A stretch of DNA of 64,000 bases, from assembly GCF_012489685.1 (NCBI RefSeq), contig NC_080045.1, forward strand, positions 10,627,648 to 10,691,647, in the 5' to 3' direction. Below are positions 1 to 12,000 of the stretch, piece by piece. A program made the position numbers and the translations under genes. This DNA comes from Lotus japonicus. Its lineage: Eukaryota; Streptophyta; Magnoliopsida; Fabales; Fabaceae. Under the pieces are notes generated by a model that made no database searches, was not told the DNA's origin, and saw nothing but the letters and a program-made list of their open reading frames with translations. The stretch's first letter is position 1. The number at the start of each line of letters is the position of its first letter.

Positions 1-691
1 GGTGGGGTTTTATGTGTTGCAGGCGTATCTCGTATTTGCCGTGGTTGGGGTATTTTTTTTGTTCATATGGGGTGCAGTGGGTGGGGTATTATTTTCGTTC
101 ATAGTGGTGTAGTGGAAAATATGGATTTTTGATTTTTGGGTTCATCAAGGCAAGGAAGTCAAAGAGGGTATTATTTTTGTTCATATGGGTGCAGTGGGTG
201 GGGTATTATTTTCATCTATGCTTTTTAGTGTTATTGGTTTGCTCTTCATATGCTTGCTGTCTTTTTTTTATATGCATTTTTACATGTTGCTAGTACGTCT
301 GTGTGATTTTGTGTCCAGATCATGGTGAATGTGGGATCATACATGGACAAAATGGGGGTTGTGTTTTGTTGTGTGGTACATTAAATGGAGAGCTTTTAAG
401 GGTCATTGCAAATGTGGTAGTTTCTGGCTTTAAGTGGTGGGATTATTATTCGGAATATGTGGGAGGCAGCTAGACTTTTGATTTTAATTAGTCTCTAACG
501 TTAGGTTCTTTAATTACTTTGTCTATTATTCTTTTTCCTCTTTACTTTGTATATTACTTTGTATATTATTCTTTCCTTTTTTCTTTTGTATTGGGTTAAA
601 AAAAAAACATGTTGCTGGTGGTATGTTACTCATGGATATAGTATACTTACTTGTGGATTGTATACTTACTTGTGATGATAATTTGTAATAG
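1..691. other. Flank upstream of Harbinger-type ORF1, with a local direct repeat
   Basis: No convincing coding region. A sequence of roughly 45-50 bp containing GGGTGCAGTGGGTGGGGTAT occurs twice, near 48-104 and 167-215, with small differences. The stretch probably belongs to the untranslated left part of the Harbinger-type element whose ORFs follow, but the left end of the element is not visible in the window. Confidence 0.35.
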
Positions 692-1630
692 ATGGCAATT
701 AACGCTGATAGTGTTGAGTCCAAGCTATGGCCTGAATTAGCTGTTAAGGAATTCATAGATGTTATGGTTGATGAAGTGACAAATGGAAATATGCCAAATG
801 GTGTATTTCATACTAGAACATGAACCTCGATGACCACTAAGTTGAATTTCAAAACAAAGCGTTCTTATAAAAAAGAACAACTGAAGACAAAGATGCATAG
901 GTTGCGAGCTTTGTATAGCGAATTCTTTGCACTTCTGAATCACACTGGATTGAGGTGGAATCCTGAAACCAACACTGTCACCGCAAGTGAGGAAGTTTGG
1001 AAAGATTATATTCAGGTATGTATGTAATCAACATTGGATTTATTGTTCACTTTATTTATCAATATTTGTAGTGAATTAACTTAGTACTTATATTATTTCG
1101 GGTTCATGATAAAGCTGCTCAGTTTCAAAGGAGAGGTCTTGACCATTATAAATTGCTGGGAATTATATTTAACAAAAATACTGCAACGGAAGTTCTTCAC
1201 CATTCATCTACCCAAGACCCACCAAATACAAATGAATAAATTGAGCTTGAAAATCAATCCCGCAATAATGGGGTTCATGTTAATCTTGATAATGATAGTT
1301 CTAATGATGATGTTCAAGAATTGGAGCGCGTGACTCGTAGTGGAAAGCGCCTAATTCAAGAGAAAGAGGACAAATCTAAGAAAAGTACTAGAATAGGTCA
1401 AATGTGAGATGCACTGGAAACATGAGTTGATGCATCCAAGGCATGGGCTGATAGGTATAGGGGTCATAGTATGGAGGCCACTTCTTCCGTTGTAACGCCA
1501 GATTATTCAATTACTAAGTGTCTGACTGCACTTGAAGGAAAGGCATCTCAGTGGATACCTACATGAAAGCTTGTGAAAAGTTTAAGGAGGCTGAATATAG
1601 AGAGATGTTTCTTGCTATGTCTGCTGAAAT
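692..1630 (+). pseudogene. Harbinger ORF1-like Myb/SANT-type DNA-binding protein, degraded
   Basis: Translation from the ATG at 692 gives a protein of the plant Myb/SANT-like type (the DNA-binding partner of PIF/Harbinger transposases): FIDVMVDEVTNGNMPNG, then KMHRLRALYSEFFALLNHTG and VTASEEVWKDYIQ. In this family a tryptophan normally follows the 'HTRT' segment; here the codon is TGA (820-822), so the frame is cut by a nonsense change while homology continues in the same frame to a probable splice donor near 1015. The second exon (from about 1110) has further stops. It lies 5' of the transposase on the same strand, the usual ORF1-ORF2 order. What is seen is the homology and the stops; DNA binding as partner of the transposase is family knowledge. 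Confidence 0.7.
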
Positions 1631-1747
1631 GAGACAAGCGTGACTTCAGAGGCTTTAGGAGTGGTACTTTGATTGCTTATCTTGTGTTTGTTAGAGGCTT
1701 TAGGAGATATACTCCTTAAGTACTTTATTTAATGTTTTTGTGCTGAA

Positions 1748-1935
1748 TTTGAATGTGTTGGATATTTTCTTATTTTTATGTTATTGAGTGTGTTGGATGT
1801 TTTACTATGCATGTAATGTGATAGATTTTTTATTATGATTATCGAATGTGTTGGATGTTTTATTATAGTTATAATGTGATGGATTTTTTATTATGATTAT
1901 TGAATGTGCTGGATGTTTTATTATGATTAAGTTAT
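1748..1935. repeat. Three imperfect tandem copies of a unit of roughly 65 bp
   Basis: The segment repeats 'gtgttggatgttttattat' and 'tgatggattttttattatg' about three times with substitutions. It lies between the two Harbinger ORFs and is non-coding. Confidence 0.55.
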
Positions 1936-1977
1936 TGAGATTTTGTTATAATAATTAAATGACAGGTTATTTCCATT

Positions 1978-3346
1978 ATGGATATTGATGGAGATTCTTC
2001 CGGTTCAAGTGATGATGAAATGACAGAGATGTTAATGATTAATATGGTTTATGATTATAACCAAAATTAATTGAATAAAACAATGGTGCATGATTCTAAA
2101 TTGTTTGGTCGTGAATTTGTTAATGAAATATTGAATGGATCAGGAACGGTTTGCTTTGATTTATTTCGAATGAGGAAGCCATGCTTTGTTAGACTGTGTA
2201 ATGAATTGAGGAGAAAAACTACTTAAGTGACTCAAGGGATGTGTTTGTTGATGATAAAGCTGCAATGTCCTTGTTCATTATTGGTCACAGTGTTCGGCAC
2301 ATGGTTGTCGCAAATCGTTTTCAACATTCCACATAAACAGTTTCACGTTGTTTTAAGAGTAGTATGCCGATCGGGGAAAGAGCTTATAAGACCAGATTGC
2401 ACAGAATTGTCTGATAGCAAAGTAACCACAAGTACTATATGTGGTTCAAGGTATGTATGCAAAACTGTTTAGTATTTAATTACTTCATATTTTATTATTT
2501 TATTTTGTTTTCAAGGTACTCATTGGGTTTTCTGGTTATAGAATTGCATAGGGGCAATTGATGGTACACATATAAGTGCATGGGTTCCTGCTGACAAACA
2601 AATGTCATGTAGAGGTAGAAAGACAACAATTACACAAAATGTTATTTGTGTTTGTGATTTCAATATGATGTTTACATATGTATATTCGGGATGGGAAGGA
2701 AGTGCACATGATGCTAAGGTATTTTTGGATGCACTTACCAATCCTAATGCAAAATTTCCTTGGCCACCTAGAAGTGGGTAGTAAATTTAAAATTAAATTA
2801 TTTTCTTTAGATGAAATAAACATTTAAAACTAATATATTTTATGCAACGCATGACATTTCTATCTTGTTGATTCAGGCTATCCATGTACTGAAGGTTTTC
2901 TTCCACCTTTCAGGGGTGAAATGTATCATGCACAAGAATATAGAGGCCGATGTAGACAACCTAAGAACCATGAAGACTTATTCAACTATAGGCACTAATC
3001 CCTACAAATGACAATTGAACGTTTCTTTGGAGTCTTGAAAAACAGGTTTCCTATTCTAAAGTCGATGACTTCATATAAACCTTCTAGGCAACGACTTATA
3101 GTAACAACATGTTGTGCTATTCATAATTACATACGCAAGTGGAATTTGAATCATGAACTATTTAGGATGTGTGAAGAACTGGATCCCGCATAATTTGGTA
3201 ACATGAATGAAGGTTCTAGCACTGCAGGAACAACCTCACATGATGAAAATTTAGCAAGACTATCTGATGAAGGTGCAGCTGAAATGGCAATGCAAAGGGA
3301 TCAAATTGTAGATTGGATGTGGGCACATCATGACATTGATAATTGA
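1978..3346 (+). pseudogene. PIF/Harbinger transposase (DDE_Tnp_4), degraded
   Basis: Family-typical blocks are readable in several frames: FGREFVNEILNGSGTVCFD, then across a frame change the region around 2230-2470, then CIGAIDGTHISAWVPADKQ (2545 on), WEGSAHDAKVF, and after a small intron YPCTEGFLPPFRGEMYHAQE and IERFFGVLKNRFPILK. The three acidic positions expected for DDE chemistry (D in GAIDGTH, D in SAHDAKVF, E in TIERFFG) are still present, but stop codons (for example after 'MVYDYNQN', after 'LRRKTT', and inside 'FNYRH*SL') and frame changes break the gene. The likely end is the TGA at 3344. The family cuts and pastes DNA flanked by short TIRs with 3-bp TWA target duplications. This copy is very unlikely to make active enzyme. 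Confidence 0.85.
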
Positions 3347-3924
3347 CTCATTTTAACTTTGTTTGAAATTAGACCGCACTAGTTTTAAATATTATCACTT
3401 TGACTTTGTTATCAAGTTGTAATATGATAATATGACACTTTTACTAGTTATTAAATTTTAATTGACTTTAACGTATGTAAGTGCTTTTTTTTAGTTTAAC
3501 TTATCTAAAAATGCATTAATATGCCTGTGTTCATCAAAAGGTGTCTTACATCATTGTTTTCTACATTAACAAAAAACAAATTCGGCCAATACTGGTAAAG
3601 CTATTGCATGATATGAAGGGTGCTAGGCGTGGGTTTGTGTGGTGAGGAAGACCAGTTCTTGTTCCATTTAAATATGAAGTCCATTTAAATCTCTTAAAAG
3701 AAAACAACACATTCAAACAAATTTTTAATTTTTTAGTTTTCAAAACAGGTTTCTAAAATGATTTTACCAAACAAGTATTCTGTTTTTTCATTTCAAAAAC
3801 AGTTTTCAAAATTAGAATTATCAAACAAGTTTTTTCTCCAATCTCTCCCCAAAAACAATTTCCGAAAATTGATTCATAAAACAATTTTTAGAACCCTTTT
3901 TGAAAAGAGTTAACAAACATGCCC

Positions 3925-4879
3925 TATGTCATATCAGGGCCAACTGAGGATGTTTTCATAGAAATCTGGCTGAATGCAGATAATGAGAATTGGCGGTACA
4001 ACCAGAAACATTTATTCCCACATCTAGCTTATTAAGTTTGATACTCTTTATGGAGCAGTTACTACGCCAAAATGCATGACTTTCTTGCATAATATTATTT
4101 ATCTTATTACAATATATGTGTAAACTTTTAATGATGGTGATTATTATTATTATTCCTAATTTTTATTATGAATAGTATGATCTCACTTCTTCCTCGTATG
4201 CTTTGTATAAATTTTTAAAGCTTTAAACAGAAAGGATGGATGTCCCACCTCAAGTGATCAATGTCACACCACAAGCAATCACAATTGGCATAAGACAAAT
4301 GATTAAGGATCTTGTGACTAATGTGGCGTCGTATTTTGGACTTATTCACCTTGTCATATCCACCTACGTACGACACTTCTCGCCCCACTGTGATAGTTGG
4401 AGACACTGCTCTAACCATTATCCATCCACCTGCCATTTTGCCTACCCTAAGTCTTCTTACATCAATACCTTACCTTGACTGGGGGAACTTTATAGACTCT
4501 TAACATAGTAGCGCGAAAAATATGTATGCTGACTTTTGACTAGCCTAGTGGAGATATAGCTATGACTTTTGTACAACACTGTTAACCTAGGCTGATGGGT
4601 GGTTGGTGTATGACTTTCTGTTATGCAATATGTGTAGTAACATATTATATAATCATCTAGTAACAGTTATAATATCATAACGTTAATTTTTTTCTAACAA
4701 TTAGAATAACTAGCTAACTAAATTACTTATTCCGCTTAAAATTTTGAGGTATCACAACAATCACTCGTCACCCTTCTACTTATTTGAAATTATAACTAGA
4801 ATTTACGTTTTAAATTTTTAATAGAATCTATTCATCTTAAACGTAAAATTTCCTCCATCATTTAAAAATTAAGTTCAAA
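3925..4879. other. Intergenic AT-rich DNA, nothing recognised
   Basis: Short open frames near 4236-4503 do not resemble any family I know and have no supporting gene structure. No RNA gene seen. Confidence 0.5.
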
Positions 4880-4880
4880 C

Positions 4881-5998
4881 TTTTTTTTTTGAAAATAGAA
4901 GAATTGATTGATAGATAATGATCGATAGTACAAATATCACATAACAATGTGAGCAAAGGTTCCCCAAATGCTACATAGCAAACCTAAATGCGAGCTCATC
5001 TCATAAAACATTACAAAGTAGCACACTGACCCAGAGCCACAACCATAAGGGCCTAACCCCTAATCAAGCATATAACGACCACCGAGAGGAGGAATATGTC
5101 GGGGACTAGATGCGGCGAAAGGAAGCCTCGCAAACCCAACAAAAACAGAACCTCATCTCGGCATTAGGGGGACACGAATTAGCACAAGATATCGACCGAT
5201 AGCAGAACAAAACCGAACCATACTCCCATAACCACCATCGACAAGCCCAGAACACACCAAAAGCCCCGGACAAGAGTGCCCAAAATAGAGCAAAGAACTA
5301 GCCTAAGCAAAGGATCATCATCCTAGCCAATCAAACAATGGCTCTACAACCTGGCACGAGAACACCTTGGCACAAACATAACAACGCTGAAACCCCAGCT
5401 TGTTCGATGACAGATCCATAAAAGAAAAAGCTTTTTCTGGAATAAAAGACCCAATACATACCCCAACAGCTATGCTGCCACCAAGACTCAATACTCCTTT
5501 GGGACCAGTTCAGTAGAATGAAGCTCCTCAAATGGGTCCTCAGTGGCTGGATTCTGCTCAGAAGTGTCGCTGTTCCCCGTGTTCATAAATTGATCTTCCA
5601 TTGATCAGCAGACTCATTCCCACTAAATAAATCTTTATGAACAAGCAAGTTTCTTTGCTGCTGGGAAGAAAAAACGATTGCACAAGTTTTAAAAGCAGCA
5701 AAAGCTCGGTTGCTATCCAACAACATAACCATTAATAACAGGTTCCTCGGACAAGTCATCTTGCCGGGGGGAGGAACAAACAATAATTTTACCCCTCTGC
5801 CAGTCAAGAATCAGGTAAGGCTCACCTCCCTTAAAAAATTCTTCACAAATACAACGAGGAACAACTTTGCTATCTCAGGACTGGAACCTGCGCAACTATA
5901 ACAACTCCAAAGAATCAAAGGCGGCGATTCCCCTTCCAGCATGATGACATAGAGCAAGCACCACAGCTTTTTCATCACGAAAGCATGCCCACAAGAGT
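4881..5998 (-). mobile_element. LINE 3' end (5'-truncated), minus strand
   Basis: The + strand has a run of T at 4881 onward followed by about 1.1 kb of relatively GC-rich sequence. Read on the minus strand this is a body ending in poly(A), the signature of a non-LTR retrotransposon 3' end. The minus-strand frames are broken by stops; no reverse transcriptase motif is left, so this looks like the 3' untranslated part or far C-terminus. A clear target-site duplication was not found. A processed pseudogene is the alternative. Confidence 0.45.
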
Positions 5999-7639
5999 TG
6001 TGAATGTTTTACTTATTCAACGAACTTATTTATATCTTTTTAATGAATAATTTTTTTTAGAAACTCCTCTTTAAGATTATAGCCACCTACCCATGCATCT
6101 TCCTAATTTTTTCTTTGCATTTACCCTTTATATTTTTTTTTATTTAAACCTCTAAGAAACTAGTTATAAAGGGTTTTAAATTGTTTAAGTTTATAAATCC
6201 TTCCAACAAACTGAAGATTTTTTGAAATACCCCACCTTTTGACAATGGTGAACATGTTGATGAATATGAGACCTCAAAATGACATTTCAAAGTAGCTCTT
6301 TATCCTTACATTACAAGAAAAATGCTAATTAGTATTGGCCAAAAGTTGACGCTAATGAAGCAAAAGTCGATGCTAAAGTCAATTTAGTATTGGCCTTCAT
6401 GATCTCTTGAACTTATATTGCTTGAATAAATTTCTTCTTGAAATTTCGAACACTACGGTTAAGTACTTTCTTACATGATATCCTTATAACTTATGCATTG
6501 ATCAAAACCTACTTAAGGAGTTTTCAGGTATCTACGTTTAGACTTAACATGTATTACAACATTCTTATTCTCCACTTGCTTTGATGTTTTTGCTATCGCA
6601 AGAGTTTGACCCACCGATGCGGTCTTTAAACTAAATTAAGTTCCCAACATCCAGATGTTGTTCTTGACTTCTCAAGTCCCACCTACTATGCTTTCATCAC
6701 ACATAATCGTGGGACCGCAAACGCCGATGAATGACCAAAAGATTTAATTAACCATTATGTAGTTCATCAGTTTGTAATGCATTGTTTAATGCTATTTTAA
6801 TTGCGTTTCCTTTTCTTTTTCCACACACTCATTAAGTGCATGAATCTCGACATGTTAATTATGTTTTTTTTCCCGCATTGTTGGCCCTTGAATATCGGTA
6901 AGGCTTGCGAAACGTCTGATTACTAATTTGCTGATGCCGAGAAGAGAAGAAAAGTAGTCAAACAAATGAATCAGTCAATGTCTGTTTCGTAACACACCCA
7001 ATGTGCAAGGTTAGTCGTTGTAGAATTTCCTGTGATTATTTAAAAAGAGAGCCAAGCATTTTACCGTTGAAAATATTACCCTAGCGTACACAACTCAATA
7101 ATATTTTAACATGTGCCTTACAAGCTTATCATTCATGACACATTTTAAATGTCTTTTAATTTCATCTTAGATATTGGTGTCGTTCTTTTTAGATATTCAA
7201 TACTCTTCAAAATATTGAACTTTTAGGTTGTCTTGGGTGCAAACGATAATATTGTTCAATTAAGTTGTCATGAGATAACTTGAGTCGCTTCTTAACTTGA
7301 AAACTAAAACTATTTTTTGGGCCATTTTGATTGTACTAAAACAACTAAAGACAAATGAAGGTTTTTTCCACATATTTATAAAATAACATAAATTAACTTC
7401 CCATTTAATAACAATATTCTATAAAATACATCATCTATAATTTAACTTTTAAGGAGATTATAAATTTTAATATAATTTTTACCTAAAACATCCAAGATAT
7501 TTAACATGATTTTTTTTTCCAATTTTAAAACAAAATGGGTCGGACAACAAAATGGCCCTATGAATTTTTTATTTCACTTGCACAACAAACTTTTTGATTT
7601 TTAAAAATTAACTTTTTTTTTTACTTGCCATGTTAATAA
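5999..7639. other. Intergenic AT-rich DNA with one CACTA-like terminus
   Basis: Mostly AT-rich and non-coding. At 6309 a sequence beginning CATTACAAGAAAAATGC, followed by TAGTATTGGCC in repeated form, resembles the end of a CACTA element with one substitution in the terminal CACTA. No partner end was found, so it is only a candidate remnant. Confidence 0.35.
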
Positions 7640-8250
7640 ATGCACGAGTTAACCTCAATGAGTTGGTCCAGTGAAGTATGACACAATCTCGTACCCGACA
7701 GGTTGCAGGTTTGAACCCCTGCTAGTCTCATTGAGATGCGGTAAATGCAAGTTTTTTGTAAGTGCGCCCAACATCTTTCTGAGTCTTGGATTGATGCACT
7801 AACCCCTCACTATAATCAGGCCTCTTGTGCGAGTTTGGTTGCAGTTGATGGCGAGCGCCCTTCCATTGGTGCGATCACACCCTCGATTCGTCTTGCTCCG
7901 TTGGATTCTGGGAGCGCCCCAGGTGGTCGTTACTGGACGCGAGCCATGATGGCGTGGATGGTTGGCAAGCTTGTGGGTTGTACATTTGACGGTTGGGGAT
8001 GAGGCAGCTATCCGCGGCCTGGAAAATGAAATGGAGGAGTGGCGGCTGCCCTGAGTGACAGGGTTGCTCTTGTTGTTGGCTTTACTTCTTTGGTTTTTTC
8101 TTTTGTTAAGGGAGGTTCTTGTTGTTTATAGGATAGATTAGAGTTTGTGCATTCTTATAGATGGTTGAAGATTTTTGTTTTTGTTATCTCCATTCTCCTA
8201 TTCTCGAACTTAATCATCTCCCTCTTTATTAATATTAATATTAATATTTG
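7640..8250 (+). mobile_element. tRNA-headed SINE-like retroelement
   Basis: The 5' part has an A-box-like sequence (TGAGTTGGTCCAGTG, about 7659) and, about 45 bp on, a B-box-like GGTTTGAACCC (about 7709), the internal RNA polymerase III promoter of tRNA-derived SINEs. The body runs to a T-rich stretch and a short (TTAATA)n-type tail near 8225-8250. An open frame at 7745-8002 is in the body and has no recognised domain. Length (about 0.6 kb) is long for a SINE, so two adjacent elements are possible. Confidence 0.4.
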
Positions 8251-8429
8251 GAGTTCCAAAAGAAAAAAAGATTTTCCATGTAAAAAAAACAGCATGGGTT
8301 GGGAAGTTAAATATTTAGTCAAAAGGTACCAACTTGCAATATAGTCAGAATGTCATAAGAACCCGTCACCTACCGTTAAACAAGTTTCATCTTAACCGTT
8401 GAAAACTAGAATCCTATATCCAACGGCAA

Positions 8430-9007
8430 TCTTAAGCGGTGCAGTATAACCCACATTCTGAAGCGGTGTACGCCATTATCAGCCCAACCTCATTTCCATT
8501 TCTACGTGTCCAATTTCTGTGTATTTTCGATATAAACTCTTTACCTCGTGAAACCAGAACCCTAGCTCTCTCGCGGTTAAAATATCAGAACAAAAACAAA
8601 ATAAAATTAAAAAACAAACACGAGGAATCAAAATCAATTGGAATTTTATTTTCAAAATCGGGGATTCTGTTAGGGTTTCAAAATCGCCGGCGATGGGATT
8701 CTCAATCTCAAACCCTAATTCGTGAATTCGCTGCGTTGATCATCGGAATTTCTGGTTCGTGGTGTGGTTTTTGAGGTATGTCATTCGAATTTTGTGGATT
8801 TTAGTTTTGGTTGTTGTTTGATTCTGCAGTAATCACAATGCATGTGGGTTGGGTGTGTTGATTTTGGTTTTGGGTTTGTTGAGGGATTTGGTTGTGATTT
8901 TTGTTGTTGTTGTCGGTTTGGTGTTTCAGATCTGAAGAAAATGCACCGGCATGTATGATGGAATGTGAAAACTGGGGGAATTTTGGTCTGAGTTTTGTTG
9001 ATTGTTC
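8430..9007 (+). promoter_or_regulatory. 5' leader of the EPCR-like gene: telo-boxes, leader intron, overlapping uORFs
   Basis: The leader has a TTAGGGTTT at 8670-8678 and AAACCCTAA at 8710-8718, the telo-box motif found near starts of housekeeping plant genes. A likely 5'-UTR intron runs 8776-8929 (GGTATG donor, TTTCAG acceptor). After it lie upstream ATGs at 8941 (six codons with stop), 8951 (six codons) and 8955/8958. The last has A at -3 and G at +4 and reads to 9098, past the main ATG at 9008 in another frame. The transcription start was not determined. Confidence 0.6.
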
Positions 9008-12000
9008 ATGGAAGGTAGAGAAGAGAACTCCAATGGCACTGCAATTCCCAAGAAATCGAGATCCCTTGATCTTAAAAGTTTATATAAATCAAAATTGACT
9101 GAAGAGAGTGGTTCCAAAAAGAGCTTGCAGAAGACAGCTAGTAGTAGTAGTAGTCCAGGGGGTGGTGGTGATGAGAAGAGATTCAAGAGAAAGAGGGCTA
9201 GGAAGGAAGTGTCGCTGAGTAGCTTAGAAAATGCTGATGGTAGCAGGAAGAAGGGGGTTGATGAGGAAGGTCAGCAAAGGCCGAGTTCTGGTGGAAAAGA
9301 TTTGCCTGAATTGAAGTTGGGGCTGAGTCAGAGATTGAGTGGCGGTAGTGGGCTCAATAGAGCTCCACTTAGTGTTGGTGGTGATGGCGTTTGTATTCCC
9401 AAGCGTAAGAGGAATTTTGTGGGGCGGAAGAAATCCCAAGTTGGTCAAGCATCGAATCTGGTAGGGCAGGCTAGTGGTACAATTGACCATGACAGTCAGG
9501 TGCCTAAGTTAGGTAGTGATGATTTGGGTAAGGGGGTGGCTGATTCTTCAAAGATTAAATATTTAGATGAATTTAAAGAAAACGGCAATAGTGATTCAGT
9601 TTCAGTTCAGCATATCAAGGGGAATGGGGATCGTGCCTCTCATTCTGTTGTAAATAGTGGTGATTCCTCTTTAACAAAGACAAAGAAGAAGGTTAGGAAA
9701 CGAAAGGCTTTGGCTTCAGATAGAATTAGGGTTCCCGAAAAGGCTGCCGAGCCTTTCATTGATAGTTGTAAAATATCTGATGATTTGCAGGAAGATGATG
9801 AGGAAAATCTTGAGGAGAATGCAGCAAGGATGCTTTCTTCAAGGTTTGATCCGAGCTGTACTGGCTTTTCTTCTAGTGGCAAGTCTTCTCCAATGCCATC
9901 AGCAAATGGTTTGTCCTTTTTGCTATCTTCTGGTCGAAATACTGTTAATCGTGGGTCGAAGTCTCGGTCGGGCTCAGAATCAGCATCAGTTGATGCTGCT
10001 GGCAGAACTCTGAGGCCAAGGAAACAACACAATGACAAGGGTACCAGGAAGAGGCGTCACTTCTATGAAATTCTGTATGCTGATGTGGATGCATATTGGC
10101 TACTGAACAAAAGAATTAAAGTATTTTGGCCTTTGGACCAGAGTTGGTATTTTGGCCTTGTAAATGACTATGATGAAGTAAAAAAGCTTCACCATATCAA
10201 GTATGATGATCGAGATGAAGAATGGATTAATCTCCAAACTGAGAGGTTCAAACTCCTGTTACTTCGTTGTGAAGTTCCTGGAAGTGCAAAAGGGGGAAGA
10301 GCTTTAGCAAAACGTAGAAGTTCTGATCAGCAAAATGTCAGCAAGTCCAGAAGAAAGAGGCAAAGAGAGGAGATTACAGGGGAAGATAGTTGTGGTGGGA
10401 GTTCTATGGATTCGCAGCCTATAATTTCGTGGTTGGCTCGATCTTCTCATCGGCTTAAGTCTTCTTGTCATGGTGGTAAGAAACAGAAAACTTCTGTTAT
10501 GCTTCCAAGTACGACCTCATCATTGTTATATGATGAACCTGTCGCAGTAAAAGGGCATGCAGCTAAGAATTCCTTGCGGGATGTTGAAAATAATTTGTCT
10601 AGTGATTCTGTATCACATGATAAGTTAGGTGATAATTTTAGGGAAAAGTTCTCATTGCAAAGCTCCACTTGCACTAAAGATGACAAGAAGCCTATTGTGT
10701 ATTTTAGAAAACGGTTTCGAAGGTCAGCTCCCATATCCCCTCATGTTCCTGAGGGTAACCATGTTAGTATAAGCTCACCATGTTCTGTTTCCTTTGATCT
10801 TTTGGCTGGACGGGTTCAGAATGTAAAAGAACCGAGTGGGAGGGTTGAGATTCAAGGGCCATTGTACTTCACTTACAATGAGGGAGTATCTAAAATATTT
10901 TGGGAGATGGAGTTAGCTTCATTCAAATTTGACTTAAAATTTCCAATACGTTTGGTTTTGAATGAAGCTTTCCAATCAGAGAATTTGTGGTTACCCTATG
11001 CTGCTCTGCTGTTTCAGTGTGGTGCAGTTATGACCACATGGCCAAGAGTTAGTTTGGAGATGCTTTTTGTTGATAATGTGGTTGGGTTAAGATTGCTATT
11101 ATTTGAAGGCTGCTTGAAGATGGCTGCAGCCTTTGTCTTTTTTGTCCTTAGGGTATTTCGTCAACCTGTGTGCCGAGGGATGTCTGACTTGCAGCTGCCA
11201 GTTACATCTATTGGATTCAAGTTTTCCAGTCTTCATGTTATTAAGAAGCCACTTGTGTTTGTACTCTATAATTTCTCTAGAGTGAAGAATTCACAGTGGG
11301 TGTTCTTAGATTCTAAGCTTAAGAGGCATTGCCAGCTCAGTAAGCAGCTCCATCTTTCTGAGTGCACATATGATAATATTCAGGCGCTTCAAAATGGGTA
11401 CAGTGAGTTCCCAAGGACTTCCATCAGTGAGTCCTCATCATTCAAGGTACTTGTTCTCATTTTTCTATATTTCCCGATTGATATTTCCAGTCTTAACCCT
11501 TTGAAAGAATTTATTTGTCATATTTAACACTTGCTGCTATTTTTCAACACTGTATATTGTATCAAAACTTCCAAAATTCACTACTAGTTAGCTTATGTTA
11601 GGCTCTATTGTAAATCAAATCATTCAACTTCTGCATGAACAGGTCGTGCGCACGAGGAGTAGGCAAGGGATTAACATCATGGGTGCTTCCAAAATGTCCG
11701 CTCCAGTTGAAACTCATCAGTCTTCTCATGCTGGCGAGAGGAAGCTTCCTCCATTTGCTCTTTCTTTTGCTGCTGCACCTTCATTTTTTCTCTGTTTGCA
11801 TCTTAAGTTGTTGATGGAGCAGTCGACAGCTCAAATTAGCACTTGTAATCTTGCACCAAATGATGATCAGGAAGATTCTGGTTTGGTGACAGATGACTGT
11901 TCAAGCATTGATGATTGCTCAAACCGGAATACAGAAATTATTCTCAGGAAAGGTGTGATGGCATTGCCAAATGATGCTGCAGGTGGTGCATCGTCTGGAG

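Larger units (their letters stand above)
692..3924 (+). mobile_element. Decayed PIF/Harbinger DNA transposon (left end not seen)
   Basis: ORF1 and transposase remnants lie in the canonical order. The right end appears to be at about 3896-3924: read on the minus strand it starts GGGCATGTTTGTTAACTC, the kind of G/C-start terminal repeat followed by 'TGTTTG' seen in plant Harbinger elements. Subterminal AT-rich DNA with repeated 'ttttcaaaa' lies just inside. No matching left TIR was found, so the left limit is taken from ORF1. Confidence 0.6.

Noticed and set aside
7655..7730. Possible tRNA gene
   Set aside because: A- and B-box-like sequences are present but no consistent cloverleaf could be paired, and the sequence continues as a longer element, so a SINE head is more likely.
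9224..10038. Long minus-strand open frames opposite the EPCR first exon
   Set aside because: They are shadows of the Ser/Lys-rich coding strand; no start context, domain or splice support.
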